Positions 1 to 9,756 are shown, counted from the stretch's first letter. The stretch: DNA of 64,000 bases from Candidatus Pyrohabitans jungbluthii (GCA_002010065.2 MTMD02000002.1:556740-620739), one strand, 5' to 3'. The notes: a model not told the origin generated them from the letters alone. A program made the numbers and translations.

Positions 1-3000
1 GCTGACCTCCACCATTGTGCTAATGGGGCTTCCATTTTCATTGAGTATTTTTATGGAACTGGTGTTAACACCTGAGAGAAGGTCAGCAATGGAAGCGTTT
101 ACCCATAGTGAAGCGCCTGTGGTGAGATACTCGCTGCTAATGCTGATGTTCTCTACTCGTGGAGGTGTCACATCCAGTGCGGCAAAGCTGTGTTTTATGC
201 TCTCTGCGTTACCTGCCCTATCCACAGAATAGTATTCTATTGTGTGGTTTCCTTCAGTATCGATAAAAATCTGGTTCCCCTCCTGCCATGAGGAGTTGTC
301 TATCCTGTAATATGTATAATTGCAGCCCGATAGGTTATCGGTGCAGCTCAGATTTACCGTAAACTCTGACCTCTGCCATTCTGAGGGTGCATCGTCGCTG
401 GTTGAGGGAGCGCTAAGGTCTACGGTGAAGTTCCAGGATTCTGAGCTCTTTGAGTTTCCTGCGGAATCTGTACAGTTTGCATACCAGGTATAGACACCTT
501 CAGAAAGCTCTATGTAAGTCTGATTTGAAGAGTTGCCGGGCAGGTTAGAGAAGTTAAGCCTCAGGTTTTTCTCCCCGTTTATGTAAACATCGCAGTAGGA
601 AAAGTTGCTCAGATTCTCCTCTATGCTCAATCTGAAGAGTATGGAGCTTATATTGAAGATTTCCTCGCTCCTGGGAGTCTCTCTGTGCAGCGTGGGTGGT
701 GTGTTGTCCACCACAATTGTGAGCTGCTGGCTACTATTTACATTCCCGGCCACATCTCTTGCTGAGAAGTTGTAGGTGTGGAGCCCTTCGAGATAATCCA
801 CTGTAATCTCTGCCATAAAGGAACTTTGGCTTATGTTGTGCATCTGTGCCAAGACTGTGCCGTTTTCATAGAGGATGAAAACTGAGCTGTTATCCACGCC
901 AGAAGCTGCATCGTATACCTCGACAGTGACAGTGATAGTATCGCCCGTTCTTAAGTATGTTCTGCTTGCAATGGGATTCTCAAACTTAGGGGCCTGGTTA
1001 TCCAGCCTGTCCGTTAGAGGGAGATAATCTATGTTTGTTCCGCCTGAGATGTTGTAGGGTTGTTCTCCTATCCCGTCCCCATCTGTATCCCAGCCTTCGT
1101 AGCCAGAGTAGAAGTTGCCTCCTGTAGAGGAGTTCCAGTAGTTGGTGCCGCTGTCGTAGACGCTGCCGTATATAAAGTTACTGTAGATGAGGTTATTAAA
1201 ACACGCCAGCACTTTTAATCCATAATCCTGGTTTCCTGTGATGTTGTTTGAGCTAATGGTATTGCCGTGGCTTTTCTCCAGTGTTATGCCAAGGTAATTT
1301 TGCTCAACCTTTATATCCTGTATGCTCGAGCCGTTGGTGTTATACAGGTAGATTCCAGAGGCACCGCTTGCGTTTGCTCCCCTTATGGTGAACCCTGAGA
1401 TATTTACAGCAGAGGTGTTGCTAATTAGCAGGGCATGCGCTGAGGGATCAGCGGCTACGATAAATGTTGAAGTGTTCCCTCCGCCGATAAGGTTTATGCT
1501 CTTGTTCACGAATACGTTTTCAGTATAGGTGCCAGGGGCTACATACACCGTCTCTGCTGGTGTGGCATAATCTATGCCCGCCTGAATTGTAGGTACTTCC
1601 TCGGGCACTCTAATAACTGAGGCGTTTACCGTGAAGCTCACCGCTGAAGCATTTAGATTGCCCCAGCTGTCGTTGGCATACACAGTTAAGTTATGGAGAC
1701 CATTGCTCAGGAAAGAGAGGTTAAGTAGCAGTGTGTTGCCAGCAAAGGGGGTGCTGTTATCTCCGTCGTCCACCGAGTACCATATAAAGGTGGTGCTCTC
1801 ATCGGAGATACTAACGTTGAGTAGTGGTGTGTGGTCCCCCTGTACTGAGCCATTCGCTGGGGAATGTATTTGAATCTCTGGCGGAGCTATATCCACAGGA
1901 TTTACCCTTACGGTGAAGTTCTCAAAGCTTGAGGTGTAGTTCTCGTTTCCTTCAAAGGTGGCATTGAAGTAAAAGACTCCGCTGGTGTTCATTTGTATGA
2001 TAACCTCAAGGGGTGATGAGCCTGAAACCAGGACTTTGTCAACGCCATCGGAGTAGTTGGTAGTAACGGTGACATTTCCTGAGTCCGGCACCACCAAGAC
2101 GGCTGTAAAGTTCAGGGTATCAAACTGGTTCACAACCGCATCGCTACGGGTACCATTTATGTAGAGGTGAACCGAGGAGTCAGCCTTTAAAACCTCAAGC
2201 GCTTGGGAAACACTTCCGCTGGTGTAGTTCTGTCCGCCTGAGGTGTTGAATACGTAAATGTAAACCCCCGCAGCTAAGGTTGAGATATCAGGGTTCGCCA
2301 CTGGCGTGCCATTCCTGTATAAGGTGTATGTAACGTCCTCATCGCCTAAGTTGGTTTCCATGCCGGTTATGTTCGTCTCGCTCCCGTAGGTAACGCTCCA
2401 CCCTGGCGAAGCGGTTAGGTTGAGGGTAGGCGAGGCTTTGGAAACAGTGTAATAAAAGATGTCGGTGGCGTTGACCAGACCTTCGGTGTTGTTGGCATAC
2501 ATTCGCCACTGATAAACCCCTGCGGCAAGGGAGGGATAGGTGTAGGAGTAGGTTGACCCGGAGTAGCTGCTCACAGTGTAGTTGACCAAGCTTCCTGTGA
2601 AGTTGTGCTCTATTAACACGGTGTCAATTGCAGAATCCGGCTCGCTCCATGTTACATTGAACTGGTAGGTTTGGGAAAAAGAGTAGCTAACAGGCGCTGG
2701 AGGCGAAGCTGAGGGGTTGCTCCAGAGGGGAGGAGTGGTGTCTGCAGGTGCTGCTATCTCAATCGTCCTGGTCTCACTTACGTTGAGATTCCCTGCACTG
2801 TCATTAGCCCACACGCGATAGGTGTAATTCCCATTCGCCAGGTTGGTCTTGTTTATATACCAGTTCGTCCCGCTCCCGCTCATGCTCTCGTTGGTGCCGT
2901 TCCACTCTAACCAGGCTGTTCCAGGTTCGCTCAGAGTGACGTTTATGAAAGTGTATCTGCGGTCTGTTATTGTAGCTCCATCAGGGTCAGTTGGTGGGAC

Positions 3001-3663
3001 GAAGGTTATAGTGGGGGGTGTATTGTCGGGCGGTTGCCACGGCCAGACCACTAGAGGGTAGGGGTCCTCGTTGTTGGAATCTATGATGTAGGAACTGTCG
3101 CAGATGTTGTCCCCGTCCGAGTCAGTGCAGTCAGTGTTCTTCTCCCACTTATTGCCCACATTGTAGCCGTCGATGGTGGAGTACCAGGTGTTTGTAACTA
3201 AAAAAGTTAGAGAAATAGTTTCGTGATAATCTTCTTGGGTATTGTTGAGGTAGTTGTTGTAGTATGTAGCACCATTCCCGGTATTTTCAATACCATAGTA
3301 ATTGGAGGATATATTATTTCCTGTTATCACAGCGCTGGACCCTACTTGAATTCCTCCCTCCCAGTCGGTTATGACGCAGTTTCTTACCGTAACATTGACC
3401 AAGTCGGTGGGTATAGAAATTCCTATACTATTAGAATTATCAGTCCCATCTATTCTGTAACCCTGACAGTCAAGCACAACGTCACTTGCGGAGATAGTTA
3501 TGCAGGTGGAAGCGTAAGAGTCGATTATGTCACCTATTAGATAGTAAACACCTGAAGTGTCAATGTTAACCCCACATGAACTAATCGTCGCAGCACTACC
3601 CTCTCCAACAAGGGCAACAAAAGCTACCACCAAGCACAGGAGGAGTTGTCTTATTTTTTCCAT
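1..3663 (-). CDS. Large secreted beta-helix / Ig-repeat surface protein (partial, C-terminus outside window)
   Basis: An open frame of 1221 codons reads from an ATG at 3663 to the window edge without a stop. It starts with a signal peptide of about 24 residues (hydrophobic core LLLCLVVAFVALV). NosD/PbH1-type beta-helix repeats follow at about 30-190 and end in a Ca-binding-like DSDGDNICD motif. Several Ig/fibronectin-like modules come next, then a second beta-helix (about 684-880) ending in DTDGDGIGE, then more Ig-like modules. N-x-S/T sequons are very frequent, for example NGTNES and NKTN, so it is a likely AglB substrate. The ATG overlaps the end of the upstream surface-protein gene by 13 bp, so the two are probably co-translated. 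I infer a cell-surface adhesin or S-layer-associated protein; the ligand is unknown. Confidence 0.8.
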   Translation of the reverse strand, partial: MEKIRQLLLCLVVAFVALVGEGSAATISSCGVNIDTSGVYYLIGDIIDSYASTCITISASDVVLDCQGYRIDGTDNSNSIGISIPTDLVNVTVRNCVITDWEGGIQVGSSAVITGNNISSNYYGIENTGNGATYYNNYLNNTQEDYHETISLTFLVTNTWYSTIDGYNVGNKWEKNTDCTDSDGDNICDSSYIIDSNNEDPYPLVVWPWQPPDNTPPTITFVPPTDPDGATITDRRYTFINVTLSEPGTAWLEWNGTNESMSGSGTNWYINKTNLANGNYTYRVWANDSAGNLNVSETRTIEIAAPADTTPPLWSNPSASPPAPVSYSFSQTYQFNVTWSEPDSAIDTVLIEHNFTGSLVNYTVSSYSGSTYSYTYPSLAAGVYQWRMYANNTEGLVNATDIFYYTVSKASPTLNLTASPGWSVTYGSETNITGMETNLGDEDVTYTLYRNGTPVANPDISTLAAGVYIYVFNTSGGQNYTSGSVSQALEVLKADSSVHLYINGTRSDAVVNQFDTLNFTAVLVVPDSGNVTVTTNYSDGVDKVLVSGSSPLEVIIQMNTSGVFYFNATFEGNENYTSSFENFTVRVNPVDIAPPEIQIHSPANGSVQGDHTPLLNVSISDESTTFIWYSVDDGDNSTPFAGNTLLLNLSFLSNGLHNLTVYANDSWGNLNASAVSFTVNASVIRVPEEVPTIQAGIDYATPAETVYVAPGTYTENVFVNKSINLIGGGNTSTFIVAADPSAHALLISNTSAVNISGFTIRGANASGASGIYLYNTNGSSIQDIKVEQNYLGITLEKSHGNTISSNNITGNQDYGLKVLACFNNLIYSNFIYGSVYDSGTNYWNSSTGGNFYSGYEGWDTDGDGIGEQPYNISGGTNIDYLPLTDRLDNQAPKFENPIASRTYLRTGDTITVTVEVYDAASGVDNSSVFILYENGTVLAQMHNISQSSFMAEITVDYLEGLHTYNFSARDVAGNVNSSQQLTIVVDNTPPTLHRETPRSEEIFNISSILFRLSIEENLSNFSYCDVYINGEKNLRLNFSNLPGNSSNQTYIELSEGVYTWYANCTDSAGNSKSSESWNFTVDLSAPSTSDDAPSEWQRSEFTVNLSCTDNLSGCNYTYYRIDNSSWQEGNQIFIDTEGNHTIEYYSVDRAGNAESIKHSFAALDVTPPRVENISISSEYLTTGASLWVNASIADLLSGVNTSSIKILNENGSPISTMVEVS

Positions 3664-6239
3664 GGCACCCAAGCCTTAAACAGAGCTAATACTACTATAG
3701 AGATTAAAATAACCAGGTTAGGCCCGCAGATGCCCTTCTTCTCTGGTGATTCTCCTTCTTCAACGATTTCCTCTTTGACAACCTCCTCTTTTTTCTCAGG
3801 TGGTTGAGAATAATCTTTACCGGAAGAGGCGGCTTTCTTCTTTGCCTCTTTCACCTGCTTTTCGCTGAACATCATAATTCCAAACTCTTCAAATGGAACA
3901 ATGCTTCGGGTTTCCTGTACACTGTAGCCAGAGTTAGGGCTGCCTGAGATTGCGAAGAAACCAAACCTATCGGTTTTCACAATAAAGTAAACATATTCGT
4001 AATCCTCTGAATAGGGCATGGTTTCAAGCTCTATCCAGACATTATCTTCTTTTATGTAACCCTTGATAGTATTAACGCTTACATCATTATTTTCCAGCCA
4101 TGACTTTGCTATTCTGAATTTTATCTCTGCACTTGCAACATATGCATCAGGTTTATCAAAGTGTATTTTATAGTACCCATATACCTTTCCAGAAGGTTCC
4201 TCAAAAATGAAAGCTGGTTTTTCTTTGTGGGTATCCACACAGATCTTCGTATAGTACATATCCTGGGCTCCAATAATGCCTATTGAAGCCACATCCGGCA
4301 CTGCTTCGGGATCGAAAATCGCAGTGCCAGTGCTCCCAGCAAGTATCTTGGGAATTTCCATACAGTTCTCCGCAAGCCCGCCACCTCCACCGCCGCCCGC
4401 CGCTGGTGGAGGCGTCTCGCCCGGAGGTAGAGAAATCTCAGTAACGTTAATTGTCACCTCATCGCTCGCCACGTTCCCTGCTGTATCGCTGGCTTCCAGT
4501 TTGTAGCTCCTCAGCCCCACACTGGAGGTATCAACAGACCATTCTATTGTGCTGCCGGATGCATAGACCCCACTAACTAAGAGGGTTTCGTTTAGATATA
4601 TTCTGAAGTCTTTCGGGTGCTCCTCGGTAATTGTCCAAGTGATTGTTGTGGCGGTTCCCTGTTCAACTTCTGTTCCCGGACTAACGCTTCTGGTTATCTC
4701 AGGAGCCTCCAGATCTATCTCTATTGTTCTGCTCTCGCTGCTCCCCCAGTTTCCTGCGAGGTCTCTGCCATAAACCCTGTAGGTGTGTGTGCCGTGGGTA
4801 ATCCCAGACTTTGTCCCAGACCAGCTATCCCCAGAGCCGCTCATCGAGATATTTTCTACTCCATCCCACTCCAGCAACGCCTCGCTCAAATCTTCGGTGG
4901 CGGTTATGGCAACTGTAATACTGGTGTCAGAAGTTACTGCTCTGTCCTGAGGCGTGGGTGAAACAAAGCTTATACTTGGTGGAGAGGTGTCAGGAAGCTC
5001 AACAGTAAAACTCACAGAAGCCTCGGCGATGTTGTTCGCCAAGTCGACGGCTATAATTTTAATAGTGTGGCTACCCTCTGAGGCGTTGATGGTAATGGGC
5101 GGGCTGAAGGGCAGGTAGGCACCCCCATCTAGGGAGTAGAACCACCTTGCCACACCCTCGTCGGCGCTTACGTCGAGAGAAACCTCTGTGGAGGGGTATG
5201 TTATACTCTGGGGCGAGTTAATTGTTATCTGAGGCGGAGCTAGGTCCTTAAGTTCCTCTGGCGATGAAGTGGAATAGAGGGGTAGATTGTCACTTCCCAG
5301 AAGGCGGGTATAGGCATTGTAAGCAGAGTCTCCTATTCCATCGTTGTTGTTGTCGGTGCCGGTGTAGTCCCACCAGTAGTTGCCACCTATGTACTGCCCG
5401 CCGATGATATTTTCCCCCGAAGTTTTTGCGGTATTCCAGGTATTTGATGTATCTTCGCTTGCGGTGTTGTCCACGTATACGAAATTGTTGTAGAATAAGT
5501 TGTTTGAGGAGGAGGTTATAAAGATACCAACGGCATTCTCAACAGAAGAGTAGATAACATTGCTTTTAACAGTATTGGAGTTTGAAGAACTCTCCAAGAC
5601 TATGCCGCCATTTGATACCCCTCCCTTTATATCGTTGCCTTCTATTGTATTGGAAGAGGAGGAGCGCAGGTATATTCCCATGGATGAGCTTCCTATAATG
5701 CCGTTGTTTTTTACAATGTTTCCATCGGAATTCTTTATTCTTAGGGCCTCTCTGCTGTAGATAATCAAATTGTTTTCAACCGTCACGCTTGAAGCGTCTT
5801 CTAGCAGAATTGGATATGGGACTCCTATAAAAGCTGAATTTTTAATTGAAAATCCCTGCCCTGAAACTTTTATTCCAAATTTGGCTCCCTGGAAGACAAA
5901 ATTTGACACCTCTGCGTTGTCTGCGGTTACTGTAATCAGCGTGTCAGTTGTCCTGGGTAAAAGTATGGGGTTGTTTTTACCTAGAAGCTTTAGACTCTTG
6001 GATAGAAAAATCCCAGCCTCTTCCTCATATATACCATCGCACACCACAATCGCGTCATTGTTCGCAGCCTCGGCAACCGCCTTTCTAATAGGATTTGGGT
6101 ACTCGGAGGATGAGTAATAGCTATCTCCGTTTTCACAGGGGGCGGTCCCCTGGTAAACTACCAGAGTTGCTGCATTTACTAAAGAAAAACTCAGCATTAC
6201 AACAGCAAGCACCCACAGTTTCTCTGAATATCTATTCAT
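3651..6239 (-). CDS. Secreted NosD-like beta-helix protein with Ig-like repeats, PGF-pre-PGF-like domain and C-terminal anchor
   Basis: 862 residues from the ATG at 6239; a TTG 15 nt upstream is possible but less likely. A signal peptide (LWVLAVVMLSFSLVNA) leads into parallel beta-helix (PbH1) repeats up to about residue 290, closed by GTDNNNDGIGD. Three Ig-like modules (about 320-600) and a poly-Gly/Pro linker follow. The next 150 residues resemble the archaeal PGF-pre-PGF domain, ending with the pattern Y-x-Y-F-x-V-x-T-D-R-F-G-F-F-A-I-S-G. A charged stretch precedes Cys-Gly-Pro, a hydrophobic helix and a basic end, which resembles CGP-CTERM sorting/anchor signals. Its middle Ig module (WDG-V-E-N-ISMSGSG) is clearly related to one in the downstream gene. 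Inferred role: an anchored surface protein. Confidence 0.82.
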   Translation of the reverse strand: MNRYSEKLWVLAVVMLSFSLVNAATLVVYQGTAPCENGDSYYSSSEYPNPIRKAVAEAANNDAIVVCDGIYEEEAGIFLSKSLKLLGKNNPILLPRTTDTLITVTADNAEVSNFVFQGAKFGIKVSGQGFSIKNSAFIGVPYPILLEDASSVTVENNLIIYSREALRIKNSDGNIVKNNGIIGSSSMGIYLRSSSSNTIEGNDIKGGVSNGGIVLESSSNSNTVKSNVIYSSVENAVGIFITSSSNNLFYNNFVYVDNTASEDTSNTWNTAKTSGENIIGGQYIGGNYWWDYTGTDNNNDGIGDSAYNAYTRLLGSDNLPLYSTSSPEELKDLAPPQITINSPQSITYPSTEVSLDVSADEGVARWFYSLDGGAYLPFSPPITINASEGSHTIKIIAVDLANNIAEASVSFTVELPDTSPPSISFVSPTPQDRAVTSDTSITVAITATEDLSEALLEWDGVENISMSGSGDSWSGTKSGITHGTHTYRVYGRDLAGNWGSSESRTIEIDLEAPEITRSVSPGTEVEQGTATTITWTITEEHPKDFRIYLNETLLVSGVYASGSTIEWSVDTSSVGLRSYKLEASDTAGNVASDEVTINVTEISLPPGETPPPAAGGGGGGGLAENCMEIPKILAGSTGTAIFDPEAVPDVASIGIIGAQDMYYTKICVDTHKEKPAFIFEEPSGKVYGYYKIHFDKPDAYVASAEIKFRIAKSWLENNDVSVNTIKGYIKEDNVWIELETMPYSEDYEYVYFIVKTDRFGFFAISGSPNSGYSVQETRSIVPFEEFGIMMFSEKQVKEAKKKAASSGKDYSQPPEKKEEVVKEEIVEEGESPEKKGICGPNLVILISIVVLALFKAWVPWKK

Positions 6240-6362
6240 TCCACAGTCCCTCAAAACACTGGCACAACCTTTGAGACAAACCTAACCAGTTAAAACTTTA
6301 TCTTAAAAATTTTCATCATGATTAAAATAATTTTTTATTTTGGCAGTTTGTCAATTTAACAT

Positions 6363-6977
6363 TTATCCCTTCTTTCCCAGGTTTTTCAATCGGTTAAATA
6401 ACTTTTTCATCAATCTTACTTCATTTTTACCATTTGCAGCATATATATTTTGGTTTTCAGGTATTACATAATTAAAAACTTTAGCAAGGCAGTCATCACA
6501 GAAATATAGTGACTTTTTGTCTATTTCATAAACGCTGCTGGAGAACTTCATGTTGCAGTTCTCATTTGAGCAATGGTTTAATCCGAAGGTATGTCCCAGC
6601 TCATGAAGAGCCTCCTTCAGCAACCTTTCAAGGAAAATCTTAGAGTGGTATCCCCGGTAGTAACCCTCCATTAAGCGAACAGGTGAAATCACGGCGCACC
6701 TCCCTCCCAGGGAAGCTAATCCAAAAATATAGTCAAAGTTCGCAACTGTTATGTCCCTACTAATAACACCAAGCACTTTATCAGCTTTTGTGAATCGTAT
6801 AGTGAGGTCGTCTAAAAGGATATCTGCAAGCACCTGCCCCCTTTCATTAAACCAAAGAGGCAGTTCTTCCGGCGGAGAAATCAAAACATTTTCAAAATAC
6901 TCCTTCAACCTTAATTTCAGGTACTCAAGCCAGAACTTATTCACGTCACCAATTGGAAGAATTTCAAGAGCTACCAC
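6363..6977 (-). CDS. amzA: Archaemetzincin family zinc metalloprotease
   Basis: 204 residues from a GTG start. The diagnostic archaemetzincin pattern is complete: HELGHTFGLNHC (zinc ligands and the glycine turn), a second Cys and the Met-turn in CNMKF, then FCDDC about 17 residues on, giving the extra four-Cys zinc site. The family is a soluble metzincin aminopeptidase-like protease whose physiological substrate in archaea is unsettled. A TATA-like element at 7011-7020 sits about 35 nt upstream, so the mRNA leader is short. It is likely transcribed alone, upstream of the surface-protein pair. Confidence 0.9.
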   Translation of the reverse strand: MVALEILPIGDVNKFWLEYLKLRLKEYFENVLISPPEELPLWFNERGQVLADILLDDLTIRFTKADKVLGVISRDITVANFDYIFGLASLGGRCAVISPVRLMEGYYRGYHSKIFLERLLKEALHELGHTFGLNHCSNENCNMKFSSSVYEIDKKSLYFCDDCLAKVFNYVIPENQNIYAANGKNEVRLMKKLFNRLKNLGKKG

Positions 6978-7010
6978 GCCTAAACCCTGTGAGAGTAACC
7001 CGTTAAAATT

Positions 7011-7020
7011 TTTTTATACT
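7011..7020 (-). promoter_or_regulatory. amzA: TATA-box-like element for archaemetzincin
   Basis: On the minus strand the bases read AGTATAAAAA followed by more A/T. The spacing places a predicted transcription start about 10 nt before the GTG at 6977. This rests on sequence match only. Confidence 0.45.
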
Positions 7021-7079
7021 AATATAAAATCAGCCCAATATATGCCCTATTGCGCCGGTCAGAGGGTAAAAATTCTAGG

Positions 7080-8378
7080 CTAAGAGAAGCCCCACTTCCT
7101 CAGCTCTGCCTTCGCTTTCCTCCTTTTACCTTCTAATCTCGCTATCTTCTCCTCTGTCAGGGCGATGTAATCCTTAAGCTGCTTCTCAAGTTTTTCCACT
7201 TTCGCCAGCTCTATGCGTGACCTCTCATCGCTGCTCTCTCCAGAGAGTGAGTCTTTAAAATCGTAATACTTCTCCAGGCACTTCTCCATTATTCTGCGCA
7301 GACTGAAGCCGCCTAGGAGAATCATGGCATCAACGCTCTTACTCTCGGGAGAGGTGATCAAGCTGGTGTACCTCAGAATCCCTCCTCGCCCGCCTGCCAG
7401 GTGCTTCACAGCCCACTCGCGGGAGATGTCCTCTAAATCTTCCTGGGTAATCTCACCCTTCAGCACCTTCTCTTCAGGGGCGATAACTATTATGTAGGCC
7501 ATTGTGGCGGTGCCCTTGTCCAGGGGTACCATTGCGTTGTTGGAAGCGCTCTCTAGGATTGCGTCCAGGCTGAGCACATCTGGGTCATTCCCAAGGCTCA
7601 GGCAAGGGGTGAAATGGATTGTCCCTAAATTGCTGGGGAGCTGATAGTAGTCTGCGATATCTATCGTTGCCTTCGAGGCATAGGTGCTGGGCGCAATCAG
7701 CATGTGTATCGCCCTTATAATCTCCTCGTTTATCCTCTGGTAGCGCTCCTCCTTCTGCCCCCGCCCTAGGTCGAGAATATGCTCCACCTGTGAGTTGTCC
7801 ACAAGGATTACCAACGCAGCGTTCTGCTCGCCGTTATAGCGCAACAACCTTGAGAGGCCACAGATGGCGTTGAAATGCCTCTGCGGAGCCTCAAAGTCAT
7901 AGGGAAAGATGCCCAGCGCTATGAAGTTGTTTATCCTCTCCATGCCGAAGCCAGGGTTCCTCCTAACTCTGTGGATGATGTAGGGTAGCGACCCGTTGCC
8001 TGTGCCTCCTCCCAGGGTAGCGATACCAAGGAGCACATCGCTGCTCCGAAGCCTTAAGCTTGCGATGTATCTTCGTATGTTCTCGTAATCCTCAATTGCT
8101 TCTCTTTCGCCAAGAACCCAGTTGTTACCCGCGCCGCTTGGAGCCCTGCCAAAAATGCAAACCCGCTCGCGTTTTATCTTCTCGTACTTTTCCCTCAGCT
8201 CGGGGCTCTGCGCAAAGATGTGCTCCAGCGGCTTCTCGGGCTTAACGTCCGCCGGCGTTGTATTGAGGAGAAGCACTCTATCGCCGATGCTCGGATTTTT
8301 ATACTTCGCGTAGTAAAGAAAGGCTATGCGGTTTGCGCCCTGTCCGCTCGCTATTATACCCCATCTTGTAGCTTGCAT
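7080..8378 (-). CDS. Divergent tubulin/FtsZ-superfamily GTPase (second paralogue)
   Basis: 432 residues. GTPase-fold loops are recognisable. There is an N-terminal GxGQG-like loop (ASGQGANRI, 10-18) and a T3-like loop GAGNNWVLGE (82-91). The tubulin signature GGGTGNG lies at 123-129, and a T7-like ID-IAD with Asp240/Asp243 matches the catalytic Asp pair of FtsZ. Outside these it does not read as canonical FtsZ or CetZ. The C-terminal 70 residues are a charged coiled coil (EKLEKQLKDYIALTEEKIARLEG). It is the third gene of an operon with a coiled-coil membrane protein (4 nt gap) and another tubulin-like gene. I infer a filament-forming GTPase, possibly co-assembling with its paralogue. Certainty is high for the superfamily and low for the role. 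Confidence 0.8.
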   Translation of the reverse strand: MQATRWGIIASGQGANRIAFLYYAKYKNPSIGDRVLLLNTTPADVKPEKPLEHIFAQSPELREKYEKIKRERVCIFGRAPSGAGNNWVLGEREAIEDYENIRRYIASLRLRSSDVLLGIATLGGGTGNGSLPYIIHRVRRNPGFGMERINNFIALGIFPYDFEAPQRHFNAICGLSRLLRYNGEQNAALVILVDNSQVEHILDLGRGQKEERYQRINEEIIRAIHMLIAPSTYASKATIDIADYYQLPSNLGTIHFTPCLSLGNDPDVLSLDAILESASNNAMVPLDKGTATMAYIIVIAPEEKVLKGEITQEDLEDISREWAVKHLAGGRGGILRYTSLITSPESKSVDAMILLGGFSLRRIMEKCLEKYYDFKDSLSGESSDERSRIELAKVEKLEKQLKDYIALTEEKIARLEGKRRKAKAELRKWGFS

Positions 8379-8382
8379 GCTT

Positions 8383-9756
8383 TCAACCTTTGAGCTTTAA
8401 TGTTTTCTTCTCAAATTTAACCTCTGGATGTGTTTCGCTATAGCGTTTGAGGAAATCCTCGGCATAGCGCACCTTGAGTTCCTCTGCACTCACCTCGCCA
8501 TTCTCCCTGAGCTTCTGCTCTATAATCTTTTCTATCGCCGGGTAGTTTTTAGCTATCTTCACAGTCTTATATCTGGTGTCAAATTCGCCAGATAGGGTCT
8601 TAAGCACATCAAGCGCTTCCTTTGAAAACTTGGAGAAATCCTTTCTGGGGTCAAGCTTTGAGACGTACCTCTCAACCCCCTTCCTTCTTACCCCAGCCAC
8701 CTCCAGCTTTTTCAGCTCTTCTTCTAGGGCTACAATCTCCCTTGCGAGGGCTCTAGCAACCTCAAGCGTGAGCCTCTTTGCTTCTTCCCTGAGGGTGCTT
8801 AGTTCGCTGAGGTAGCCAGGGTCATCATAGCTCAGCACCTTCTCCCTAAGGCTTAAAACTGCGCGCTCCTCCTTTACAAAGTCCTCCTTGATAAACTTGA
8901 GAAGGCGCTCCAGGTAGCTAATTATCTCCTTCTTTTCCTGCAGGAAGGGCTTTGTAAGGTAGCTTGCAGCCTCGCTTCGCACCTTCTGAAGCTTGGGTAT
9001 AACCTCTACGCTATGTCGGCGCTCCTTAACTATCTCAAGCTCCTTTCTCAGGTGAACAACCTCAGCAGAGATGCTTTCGGCTGTATCTAGGAGAAACTCC
9101 GCTTCGCTGATGCACTTCTGAATTATCTTCAGATATACCTCCTCGCTTCGTCTGCGCTTTTCAAGTAGCTCTCCCAGCGTAGCGGAGGGCATCTTCACTA
9201 TTCGTCTCAGCTCTTCGTACTCCTCGCCCACAGAGAATCCGCTCTCAACCAAAGCTTTCGCGGCGCTGAGCAACTCTTCCATCCTCTTCGCTGCTGCTTC
9301 ACCATAGCTCGCAGCAGCCAGCGACTCCAGGCTGCGAAGCTGCTGCTCAACTTTCCTGCTCTCCAGCTCAATCGCGGTGAGCGTCACCTTTTCAATTTTC
9401 TTCTCGTTTACCTCAAAGTCCTTCGTGAAGAATCCTTTTGATATAAGCTCCTTCCTTATCCTCTTCAAATCCCTCATAAAGGGCTCAATGTCGATAAACT
9501 CAGAGGCTTCTTTTATGTTATCTTCTATCTTATCCAGCGCACTCCTAATTTTGTTCAGAATTTCAATTTTAAGAAGCATTACGGTCTTGTCGGTCTTGCT
9601 CTTCCACCAGGTGTAAATTAGGCTAGCAATGAGCACGGATACTATTACTCCAACCGCAAGGTAGGATACAAAGTTTATTCCAAATGTGAGGAGCAGGAAC
9701 AAGCCTGCACCCAGCGTGGCAAGGACTACCAGGGCGGTTATCACATATTCGTTCAT
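8383..9756 (-). CDS. Membrane-anchored long coiled-coil protein between two tubulin-like genes
   Basis: 457 residues. Two hydrophobic helices lie at about 5-27 and 31-51, followed by Trp-Trp-Lys and about 400 residues of charged heptad-rich helix rich in Glu, Lys and Leu, with no recognised enzyme motif. If the second helix ends inside, the coiled coil is cytoplasmic, next to the neighbouring GTPases. The layout resembles the bacterial FtsZ-binding protein EzrA (membrane anchor plus cytoplasmic helical bundles), but I see no evidence of homology. It is 2 nt after one tubulin-like gene and 4 nt before the other. Inferred role: membrane tether or regulator of the filaments. Confidence 0.72.
   Translation of the reverse strand: MNEYVITALVVLATLGAGLFLLLTFGINFVSYLAVGVIVSVLIASLIYTWWKSKTDKTVMLLKIEILNKIRSALDKIEDNIKEASEFIDIEPFMRDLKRIRKELISKGFFTKDFEVNEKKIEKVTLTAIELESRKVEQQLRSLESLAAASYGEAAAKRMEELLSAAKALVESGFSVGEEYEELRRIVKMPSATLGELLEKRRRSEEVYLKIIQKCISEAEFLLDTAESISAEVVHLRKELEIVKERRHSVEVIPKLQKVRSEAASYLTKPFLQEKKEIISYLERLLKFIKEDFVKEERAVLSLREKVLSYDDPGYLSELSTLREEAKRLTLEVARALAREIVALEEELKKLEVAGVRRKGVERYVSKLDPRKDFSKFSKEALDVLKTLSGEFDTRYKTVKIAKNYPAIEKIIEQKLRENGEVSAEELKVRYAEDFLKRYSETHPEVKFEKKTLKLKG

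Noticed and set aside
1-3663. CRISPR array or tandem DNA repeat in the left-end region
   Set aside because: The repetitiveness is at protein level (Ig and beta-helix modules); no repeated DNA units with regular spacers are seen.
4370-4440. Low-complexity G/C tract as a regulatory element
   Set aside because: It encodes the Pro/Gly linker (PPPAAGGGGGGG) of the surface protein.
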